Source: Corella eumyota (taxonomy: Eukaryota > Chordata > Ascidiacea > Phlebobranchia > Corellidae). Taken from it: 64,000 nt of DNA. The first letter of the stretch is position 1. The number at the start of each line of letters is the position of its first letter. The translations under genes were made by a program, and so were the position numbers. A model generated the notes under the pieces. It had not been told where the DNA came from. It made no database searches and worked only from the letters and a program-made list of their open reading frames with translations. Below, in pieces: positions 48,501 through 60,500 of the stretch. The stretch covers positions 930,001 to 994,000 of the forward strand of contig OY720100.1 of assembly GCA_963082875.1 (NCBI GenBank), read 5' to 3'.

Positions 48501-51500
48501 CGTCACAGGGGGGCGCTTCAACGTCCGGAGGAGACGAATTTGATGTAGAACGAGGTAAGTCACGTGACTACGCGATAATGACGTCATAAAATATATTAAA
48601 ACAATGCATTTTGTTGACCTCACGTTAAAACATTAAATACGATTATGACATCATACTTTTATTCGAATGACGTCATATTAAATACGACTATGACATCATA
48701 CATTCATTCCAATTAACGTAACATTAGATACAATTATGACGTCATATTTTTAGGACGCCACAGCGGGGGAACGTTTTTCCAGGATTGTCATAAATCCCAG
48801 AAGACGGATTTGGTAATTTTAACGGACGGATCGTGGAGCGTGGGTCCTCAGAACTTCCGGAAGATGCAGGATTTCATCATCAGTTTGGCGGAGGCTTTTA
48901 CGATTAGTTTTGATGCTGTTCTGATCGGGATGGCTCAATACTCGGATGACCCGAGGTAAGGGACAACTAATATTAAGTTTTGTTGCGTGGTATGGGTATA
49001 ATAACGGACCGAAAGGTTATGGGTTCGAGCCACACCAATGCCACACTATTCACACTTAAACCCGGCGTTTACAGATAGCTTAAACACGTCACAAAAGTGC
49101 ACCCTTTCCAATAAAAATAAAATTCTTTTTTAGGTGATAAGGAAAATAGACGTAAACAAAACAATCTAGAAATTAAAGACTGCATTATTTAGTATATTTA
49201 ATATAACAATCTCTCATATTCATGACGCATAATACACTCTATTGTTTCATAAAATTTTAGTTGTATATCTTTCATAACTTTATTACATATAATAAACACA
49301 TAATACTCTATTGTTAATTAAAAATATAAACAATCAAGTTTCCCTTTGTTCTAGAACTGAGTTTAACTTGAACGACCACCCCACCCAGGACGAACTGATC
49401 GAAGCCATCAACAACGTCCCATATAAAGGGGGAAACACCGCCACTGGGGCCGCTCTTGATTACATCACAGACAACCTTTTTAAACGAGAAAACGGAGCGC
49501 GACAAGGTAATGACGTCATTATAACGTCATAGTGTCCAATTGTTGTGCTTATTACCTTAAGGTTTGATCTATACTGTGACATTATAAAGTGTAAAAATGA
49601 CGTCACAATTAATGGTTGCGAATATATTTGTGACGTAGTGTGTTGGATAATAACGTCATAATGCTATTGGTTATTTGTTGTGACAGGAGTGTTAAAAACA
49701 GCTGTTATCATCACCGACGGCGAGTCTATCCTTGATGACGTCACAGAGCCAGCCATGCGACTCAGGGAAGCAGGAGTAGAAGTTTTCTCCATCGGCGTGG
49801 GTGCCGCACTTCGGTTAGTACCCCTGTTGTTTAATATTAGGTGGTTATAGTTGTTTATTACTAGAGGTAATGGAACAAAGATATAGCTTGGTAAACATTT
49901 ATCGGAACCAGACATTAGACTTTATAAAACTACTTCCCATCAATGACATTGACTTGACCTTGCAAAAATAAAATTGTGTCATCTTTCAATGTCAAATTGG
50001 GCAATGATAAATTATCAAATAATTTGTAATTAGCAAGCAATTTATTTTTAATATTTAATTAAATTTTTTTTACAACAAAGTTTTGATTTAGATCTGAGCT
50101 TGAAGATATTGCCTCCAAACCATCCCGCCAACACGTTTTCTCTGTCAACAACTTTGATGACATTAAAGATATTAAAAACATACTCTTGAAAGATGTCTGC
50201 AAACCTATTGGTAAGTTTTACAATCTTTGTATATTACTAATTAAATAACGTCATTAAAAACGATATTTTTGTTGTATTTTGAAATGGTTTTTGACTTACG
50301 AAAACTGTTTTACGGAATAGGCGTTTGACCGAAAATCAAATGCCCTATAAGGTTATTTTACCGAAATTTAAGACATCTATATTAACCCAAGCTTATTCTA
50401 GTTATTTTCTAAAAAATGTTATATCATCTTCGAATACATTAAGATTTAAATTTCGGTAAAATCTCAATATTCTAAAATTCCGGGAATATGTCCATTCGGT
50501 TTATTGGGTTTCCGGTAAAAGGGGGTCACTGTTTTGAAATCATTTCTTGGTCATTAGTTAAAGATTTTTTGCTGACCTTTGTTAAAGGATTTGTTATTTT
50601 CTCCTATCTTCTATAATATAAAATATCTAGCTTTGTTCTTCTTATAATGTAGCCCGATAAATGAACAATTTTTCCCTAATCCTTTAACGAGGCCTGATTA
50701 TCGACTAAATTAGACTTTAAAGTGGAGAACTACAAGTTATGTGGGTTTATAACGTTGTTAAACAACAATAGTTTCACAAAACATTGTAAAGAAACTATCA
50801 CTTTAAAAAATTTAGTTAACTGCATTTTATGTGAATTTTTTTACAGGTATATTTTTATTTTTTTTAAATTATTTATTCGGTTTGATTGCTTTAACGTTTA
50901 AGTAGTTTTTAATAGGAATTTGCGTTTTGTTTTTTAGGGTTTTAAGTCAGAGTAACACAAACATAAAACATTGCAAAAAAATAGAATTTAAAAAAAATTG
51001 TTAACTTTATTTTATTTAAAATATTTTATAATGCATTTTAATTGAAAATTGGTTGTTGGTTAGTTTAATTGACTGTTTAAGTAGTTGTTAATACAATTAT
51101 TATGCTGTATTATCTAAGTTTTAAGTCAAAAATACAAAATTTATCGGGTTTTGATTCTCTTTGAAAGGTTTTCTAAACAACAAAAAGCCGCAAATATGTA
51201 TAGTGTGACGTCACGTTGGGTCGATTTAGTGATTGTGACGTTATTGTGGTTACTGCTAAATGACCCAAATCCCTCCCAAAATAGAAACCCGGTTGTAATT
51301 GAATATTATTGTTATGGGTTAGATGGGTTATTGAAATATTAAGTGATAGTGTGGGTGAATAATGTTGTGATGGGGTTTATAATTGGGTTTATTAAAATAT
51401 ACACAATGCCCTAATGCATTGTTTTTACATTTTTATAATATTGTTATTGCATTGTTAATTACATTGTTGTTACATTGTTATTGCATTGTTTTTCATTGTT

Positions 51501-54500
51501 TTAACTTTGTGATTTAAATTGTTTTTACATTGTTATAACATTGTTTTAACATTGTTTTTCATTGTTTTAACTTTGCTATTTAAATTGTTTTTACATTGTT
51601 ATAACATTGTTTTAACATTGTTTTTCACTGTTTTAACTTTGTGATTTAAATTGTTTTTACATTGTTATAACATTGTTTTTTTTACATTGTTAATTACATT
51701 GTTGTTACATTGTTATCACATTGTTAATTACATTGTTGTTACATTGTTATTGCATTGTTTTTTCATTGTTTTAACAAGAATTTAAATTAATTAAAATTTT
51801 AACAGTTTAGGTTTACTTAAATACGTTAAATTTTAAATTGCAAATCGAAATTTAAATATTTTTAAAAATTTTGTAAATTAAAGGTTTAAAATTCTCTTAA
51901 ACTTATTAAGTTACTGAATACACAGAATCTTAATGTCATACTTATTTATGATACACTTAATCCAATAATGGTTTGAAGATAATAGCTTGTGTGTATTACA
52001 TGAATGACTTTGTTGTTAAAACGTCTGTGTTATCGATATATTTATTGTTCACCTAGAGAAAGTTATTCAATCTAAATATTATCTTTTAAATATTTATATA
52101 ACTTGACAATAAGAAAAAGACTTAAAAAAATAAAGATGCAGAAAAAATACCAAATTAAAATCAAATCCATTCAAAATTTAAATGATTTTTTAGTGTAATC
52201 TATACAAAAAAAAATTAATTTTGAATCAAAAACTTTATTTTATTTATTTACACTTTTATGTTTTAAATATTTGTTTCTATTTTAGCAAAAGAAAAACTAT
52301 GTAATTTAAATAAAATTATTTAAATTTTTTAGTTAAATTTCGAATAAAATATACAGAAAACTTAACAATTTAGAATAAAAAAAATAATTTTTTATACTTT
52401 TATGTTTTTTATTTTCAGCTTTATGTCGCGACCTCGCTCCTCCTTCCCGTGGTTCAATGTCCTGCAGTGCTGAGAGATTAATCCAAGATACAACTTGCAC
52501 ATTCACCTGTAATCAAGATTATGAGCTCAAAGTTGGAAGCCAGAATATTGGTGAAGTTTCTTTAACGAGAATCTGTCTCAAAACTGGATACTGGAACGCA
52601 CCAGAACCTATTTGTATCCGTAAGTTAAATTTAATAACTTAAGTTAGTCAATAGCTCGTTTAGGTTTACTTAAATACGTTAACTAATATTTGCCCATATT
52701 TGCCCGCCTATTAACTAATATTTGCCCGCCTTTTGACTAATATACAACTCTTAACTATATATTTGCCTATATATTTGCCCGTGTTTTAACTAATATTTGC
52801 CCATATTTGCCCACTTTTTAACTAATATTTGCCCATATTTGCCCGCTTCTTAACTAATATTTGCCCATATTTGCCCGTCTCTTGACTAATATACAACTCT
52901 TAACAAATATTTGCCCATGATAATTTACCTGCACACCACAAACAACAGTTTTATTTATTTTAAAATTCTACAAAAAAGGAAATAAATACACATACATACG
53001 CCAATTTATTTATATATAGGCCACTAAGCTTCATTATCTATATTTTTGTTAAAACAAGTGTTCATTTATTATGCAAAATTAGTTAGGCTTGTTACAAAAT
53101 TTGCCATTTAATTAGTTAAACATTTTTTCGTTTTTTAATTTCATGGTTAAACGAACTTTTAAGCGTTGGAAATTTGCACAAAAATTATACATAAAAAGGT
53201 TAATTTTTAAGCCGTACGTTTTACAAGTAAATGTGAAATGAAACAGAATAATCTTTCAATTACTTTACAATTACACCTAAGATCACGTTTGTTTACAAAA
53301 CATTATTTCACGCTTCTTTAACGCTAAATTTTAATCTTTAAATATTGTTAAATATTTCAACTTCTAATTCATTTAACCCAGTATAACTTACTCTTTTGCT
53401 CCACCTAGCGACCATATGTACGGACTTGGAGCCGCCACCAAACGGGAGGTTTGCTTGCTCGCAGGAGAACAGAATAGGGAGCGTTTGTACGTTGACCTGT
53501 GACGTAGGGTATGAGACGTTTGGTGACGTCACACCAAGATGTCAATCGGACAGTTCGTGGTCTTCAAATAATGCTGGATGTCTACGTGAGTTTACTTTGT
53601 AATTTATTTCAAGTTTTTTTTACTACTTTTGGATCTTTTTTTTATCACCTTATAATGATAGGTTTTAATTTTTATTGAGTAAGAGTGAGCTGTTGTGACG
53701 TGTTTAATCTATTTGTAAACGGTGGGCTCAAGGGCGAACCGTGTGGCATTGGTTCGGCTCGAACCTGAAACCTTTTGGTGTGTTTAAGCTATCTGTAAAC
53801 ACCTGGCTCAAGGGCAAATAGTGTGGCATTGGTGCGACTCGAACCCGAAACCTTTAGGTGTGTTTAAGCTATCTGTAAACGCCGGACTTAAGGGTGAAAG
53901 TGTGGCATTGGTGCGACTCGAACTCAAAACCTTTTGTGTGTTTGAGCTATCCGTGTACGCCAGGTTCAAAAGTGAATAATGTGGCATCGGTGCGACTCGA
54001 ACCCAAAACCTTTTGGTGTGTTTAAGCTATCTGTAAACTCAAGGGCAAATAGTGTGGCATTGGTGCGGCTCGAAGCAGAAACCTTTAGGTGTGTTTAAGC
54101 TATCTGTAAACACCTGGCTCAAGGGCGAATAGTTTAGCATTGGTGTGGCTCGAACCTAAAACCTTTTGGCTCGTAATTTGATGCCAAGGATGGTAAATCA
54201 CATCATCGAACTAATTTCAACAGTTTTTGTCCAGTTATTACTTGTATACGAGCGACACCACCCGACCACGGTAAAGTGACTTGCACGGACAAGAACAAGT
54301 ACGCCTCCCAGTGTTCGTTTTCGTGCAAAAAAGGTTATGAAATGGAGGGGGAATCACCGGTGACGTGTCAGGGAACTGGTAGATGGAGCCAAGCGTTTCC
54401 GACATGCTCCAGTAAGTATATTAATACGTTTAAAAGTTGGCTTATTTACTTTGTTAGTATCCTGTTTCTGTGGTTTGTTTAATGTTTACCATAAGGTTAA

Positions 54501-57500
54501 GTTTTGTCTATTCTTAATTAATCAGGTTAGGATTTTACTTTTTTATTACAATGATTGGTTTTTATTTTCTAATTTATAAGGATATTATATTGTCAGGCTT
54601 AAAAGCGAATAGTGTGTCATTGGTGCGGCTCGAACCCTAAACCTTTTGGTGTGTTTAAGCTCTCCGTAAACGCCAGTTTTAGGGGTGATTAGTGTGGCAT
54701 TGGTGCGGTTCAAACCCTAAACATTTTGGTTCGTTATCAGATGTCCTAACCGGTATACCACACTACCGGACTAGTTTCAAAATCAACATTATACAGATTT
54801 CGGTTTCACCAAATTTATTCAAAATTTTTAAATCGAATCAAGTTTTTAAAAATACCTTTTTTTCACTATTTTTAAATGTTAAAAACTTAATTTTCAGGAA
54901 TAACTTGTTCCCGTTTAAACAACTTGGACCACGGTTCAACCACGTGCACAGACTCGATCAACTTTAACTCAAAGTGCTCCTTCACGTGTTTGGAAGGTTA
55001 CGAACTTTTGGGCTCATCTCTCGCCACTTGCGGCGGTCTAAGAAAGTGGAAACTGTCAATCAAAAAACAATTTCCAGTTTGTGAGAGTAAGTGACGTCAT
55101 AGATATCTATAATGATTTAATAACTGTGATTGAATACCACATGTTGCGTAATAATTTGATTTACAAATAATTTAAAAGGTTGATTTCTTTGTTGAGGTAT
55201 TGTTTTAAAACTAAGGTATTTTTGGAGTTTTCTTTTTAACTTTATTAGTTTAGTATTTAAAAACTAGGCTTGTTATAAATTAAACTACAAATGTTTAATT
55301 AAAAGATAGTAAATTGTTTAAAAATAAATTCAAAAAAGCATATAATAGATTTAGCCCAAAATAAATAAAAATATTCCAAATATATTCGGTTTGACCTCAT
55401 AAATTGTTATTTTTTTTCTTCAACTTTTGAGGATTAATTCAAGCTAATGTTTAAAACTAAATGATGTTATATTATGTCCCACAGATCAGTTTTACTTAAA
55501 CATTTAAGTTAAAAAAATGTTAAACAATTTTTTTTACCAGGAATCCGATGTGACGAACCCCAATTAAGCGACCACGTGACCCGGCAATGCACAGATGGAA
55601 ATTATTACGGAAGTCAATGTAGTTTCAGGTGCGATGTGGGATATAATCTGGTGGGGGAAACCAACACGGAATGTACTGGGACTAAATCGATGGGGGATTG
55701 GACGCACAGTTCACCTTCTTGTCAACGTAAGATTGGTTTAACTGTTACGTCATAGAAACAAACGCCTTTAGTTGTTACGTAATAGAGAAAAATCACATAG
55801 GATTGGTTTAATTGTTACGTTATAGAAAAAAATTTTAACATAAGGTTAGTTTAATTGTTAGGTCATAAATATCTAGATTTTATAACAACTTAAGTAAAAT
55901 CTTGTTGAATGAACTGATTTTTTAATTATTACGTCATAGTTGTCACTTGTCCGTTTCTGGATCCGAGCCCGAACGCCGAAGTTTTATGCACGGACCGAAA
56001 TAATTACAGATCGAAATGTAATCTTCTCTGCAATGAAGGATACGAGTTGGTGGCTGACAGTTTGATCACTTGTGGCGCTAGTGGGCGGTGGAAGGGAGGA
56101 TTGTCAAGTTGTAAACGTAAGTCTCGAGTTCGAATCTAGGCAATGGCAGATTTTAAATTAAGTTAAAAGTGAGGACCTAATAGTAATTTTTATTAAAACG
56201 CTGATTACTTGCGTTTATTATAAAAATAACTTTTTATTTTAAAATTATCTACTTTTAAAGTAAAACCCTTTAATTTAAACAAAAAAAAAATATGTTAATA
56301 AAAAATAAATTCAACTTCTACGCAATATTACCTCAAAATTTAAATAAATAATTGCAAAAATTTAAACAATCAAAAATCGTCTCTAAATTAATTCGTCTAA
56401 ATTTTCCAAAAATTGTCATTAAAAATATATTAAGTTTCTATGCAACGCTACCTTAAAGTTTAAAGATAAGTAATTGCGCCAATTACATGCGTTTATTATA
56501 AAACTAACCCTGTACTTCTTAACTTTGCGCTTTTTCATATAAAAAAACTATATATTTTAAAGAAAAAAAAAACATGTAAAATAAAGAACAACTTTCATTA
56601 AAAAATAAATTCAATTACTACACACCAACTAAATTTTTAAAAAAATAATTGCAAAAAGTTATGAACTTTTAAAAATCGTCGTTAAAAATGGTTTTTGCTT
56701 TGCAAAATTTCCGACAAAAAGATGAACTCGTTTGTCTGCAACTCACGAAATCTTGTTGTTTATCTTATTTTTAGAGGCAAGGTTGAAGCCCGTGGCGCTG
56801 AGACTATGTTGCTTATTAGATTAACTGATCAGACAAGCCCCGGGGTTTAACTTGAAAATTAAAGCTTAAAAGGTCATGAAAATGTGATTTTGAGATAATA
56901 TTGAGCAAGAAGAAAAGCAGAACTAACTTAACGAGCGAGGCTTAACAATATTATTTAAAAAATAAGAATACATTAATTCGAAAATAGTCAAATTATAGGA
57001 ATTTTAAAGGTTTTTGAAAATAGCAAAAAAACGGCAAAGTTGTAAAGCGTAACATAACAAAAAAAATTTACATATAGCTAAGGCTAAGAAAAATTATTAG
57101 AAAAAAAAATATAAAAATAAATATTTTAAAACAGACATACCTATATGCAAATGAAGCATATAGATTATGTATAGTTAAGGTTGCAATATTAGGACATATA
57201 AATCTAGTAAATTGCTTACAATAATTTCAGTATCTTTAGACGTAATTTTAAATCGCATTTTCAGGTTTTTAAGCTTAAAGTTCAACTTCAGATCTTCAGT
57301 AACTACAAAGAAATATTTTATTAAATCAACTCGTAATTTTCTGCTGCGCTCATGCGAATATAATGAACGAAAATCTATGTAATTCGAGCAGCCTAAACCA
57401 TGTGCTCAGCGAGGCGGCGAGCATATACCGCGCGTGTTTTTTTTCTGTTAACCTATTATAGTCATGCATTGTATGCTGTGACGTGGTGCGTTAAAAGAAA

Positions 57501-60500
57501 GTGAAAATAGGAAAAATTTTAACGGATTAGTTTCGTCTGCTTTAAAACTTGGGGTTGTAAGCGTAGTTGTGCAAGGGAAAAGTTGAATCTAAAGTTGCAG
57601 TTTTTACAAGTTCTTCCTTTAGCAAAAATTTTTAGTTTTTGAAAGATCAAGAAGATAAAAATATAGATTACGCGCTAATTTATGCACAAAAAAGACAGTT
57701 CAATATATTTTATTTAGTTTATTATATGCAGGTATTCCAATATATAGATTTTAATAATTAACTAACAAGTAAAATGTAGTTAGAAAGAGTAAAATAGATG
57801 TAGAAAAAATATTACTAGATAGACAGATGTTATGACTGATTTAAGGCCAGGAGCGGATGACGTGACATATTGGTGTCCACTTTCGCTAGAGAGCTTGTCA
57901 TGTACTGTGACGTCATAGTTAGTATCGACAAGTTCTCTCAGTGGGACTTGATAACCGCTATACGTCGCTGCTGAGCGAAGATTGACAGCTCAAAATATTT
58001 AAAAAGTTGTGTAAGTTAAAAAATGTTAAATTTTTCTTAAATTTAAGTAAAAATAATATTTAAAATGCTAAAAAAAGGAAAAAAACGCACCGACGTATTT
58101 CTTAACATTTATTCTAATTTAAAAATTTTAAAAGTAAACATCATTATGTTACTTTAACGAAAAACATAATTAAAATACCATATACTCGCTTTTTGCTTAG
58201 GTTTCGTTTTTGCCAGTAATTACCATCACGTGATTGAGGTCGGTAAGACGATGTCTGGCAACTTATTCAACCGTTTCCTCGCATATTCTTAAAACAAACA
58301 TTTTTGTCGAATGAATAACTCACATTTTTTTACTCTATTTTAACTTTTTTCAAAAATGTAAGATATACCAACCAAAGAACGATAATAAGTCAAATTTAAA
58401 ATGTATAATTGTTTTTTTAAATCTGTTAAAATTGTTTCAAATTTGTTTAAATTTCAAAAATGACAAATTAGAAAGAGTTTTGATGTTATATGTGCTTATC
58501 TTAATATAATGGAGATTATTTAAATTTATATGCCTACAAAATAACTATTACTGCTGTTTGTTGTGCGTTGGTAAATTATTGCGGGCAAACATTAGTTAAG
58601 AGTTGCGACCATATTATAACAATTAATATCTCGGCAGAAGGTCGTGCTATCGACTAGTTGTATATTAAAATCTTTCTTTTTTATAGGAATCCGTTGCGAG
58701 GAATTGAACCCGATCACCTTTGGTTCAATCTCATGTTCAGACGAGCAATATTACGCATCAGAATGTACGTACTCCTGTAATACCGGCTACCAGCTAACAT
58801 TCGGGTCTAGGATCAGAAGATGTCAGTCCGATCGATCTTTTGACGGCGTGGCTGCTATTTGCTCTAGTAAGTATACGCGAGGTTCCGCGTTCGAATCTTA
58901 ATAGAGCCTGGCTGATTGCTAAAACGTTAATCGTGTATTTTAAGATTAATAATGTTGTAAAAATGTGTTAAACAGCATTTAAAATAAAATATAACAAGCT
59001 TAGATTAATATATATTGCCTGTAGACTTTATAACGGGTAGTTATTAATATATTTCTTGCGATTTAAAGTTTAAAAAGGTCTTAAAAATTTTAAAATTAAA
59101 GTAAAAATAAAAGAGCTTGTTTATCGTTAGTTCTTCCCATGACAAAATCACTATAAATCCTATAAACCTTAAACCTCATAAGCTTTACCATTCTCTCTAC
59201 TTTAAATCCGCGTCAGTTTCGCTTGTTTTGTACAAAGTTAGTTTTGTCTAAACATGGGTAAACCGAAACAAGAAACAACACTTAAAAAATAATTTAACTA
59301 AAATTAAAAATGTTGTATTTTCGTAATAAACAGTATATATATAATAACTATAAGAAACCAATATATTTGCTCTGTAATTTTTGCTATTTTTTACCTTTTA
59401 AATTAAATTTTTTGGCATCAATAAAAAGCAAATAAAATAATTAACAATAAATATCATATTGATGCAACCTAAAAGAGAACAAAAATTTGGGATTTAAAAC
59501 ACATCATAATTAGTAATGTTTACATCAATTATAAATAATGCATCATTATGCTTATTTTTTTAATTTATATATTTATAGTCTCAATTTAATAAATTTTTTT
59601 CATTCTTTTTAATGAAATATTTTAATTTTTAGTCCGGCAATGTTTCGCTGCGGTTCCACCACTGAACGGAAAAGTAAAATGTTTTGACGCCAATAACTTT
59701 GGTTCCACGTGCACATTTACCTGCAACCTCGGGTTCGAGTTGGACGTGCCGGAACAGGGGGTCCGGAAGGTTGACCGAACGTGCCAGGCTGATGCGCAAT
59801 GGACGAACACGCAACCAATCTGCAGATGTAAAAATTTTTTTTTATAATTTTTAAAATGAAATACTCGCAGTGTGGTAAAGTGGTCAGAACACTTGGCTTC
59901 ACTACATGAGTTTGTGGGTTCCATTCCCACTGCCGTCATGCCGTAACACCCTTGAGTAAGGCGCTATAAACGGTACGAAGTTAGCCAATACCTAATCTGC
60001 AATTTAATTATCGATTTAATTTTAATTATAATCTATAATATCCCAAACTGGCAAAGGCAACTCCAGACTGGGTCGGAGTAACTGATGTTACTCTATGTTT
60101 AAGTCGCGCATTCGACTTTCCTACATCGAAGTTATAATTAAATATATACATAAAAAAGCAATAAAATACAAAAAAATTGTTGCAAATAAATATATTATTA
60201 TATTGTATGGTAATTCTATAATATTATTAGCATTAAATACTGTGTGCACGTTTTCTCTATTTTAAAGCCTATGCAACAAACTTTATAAACCAATCTTTCC
60301 TCAAGATTAAACTTAAGTTAAGTTTACATAAAAACAAGGATTTTATCTTGATATAAATGGCAACTTTACATAGACATACACAAACAATCGAGTCGTGTAT
60401 TGCTGGGTTATCATATTAATCACATTTTGTAATAATATCTAAACCGATAATAGATTTGTCACGGTTAGTTCCAGGTATTTCGCATCGCCCGAGGTTTATT

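Larger units (their letters stand above)
56117..58686. other. 2.6-kb intron between sushi 6 and 7
   Basis: Mostly AT-rich. Two G+C-richer patches stand out: 57340-57500 (GCTCAGCGAGGCGGCGAGC, CCGCGCGTG) and 57840-57990, which holds an imperfect hairpin and a TGACGTCA word. A MITE-B copy ends the intron. No exon recognised. Confidence 0.4.

Noticed and set aside
51405-54190. CRISPR-like array
   Set aside because: The repeats are eukaryotic tandem and SINE-derived units without unique spacers of constant length.
59622-59939. Overlapping minus-strand ORFs with many cysteines
   Set aside because: They are antisense to sushi 8; the cysteine richness comes from complementary codons.
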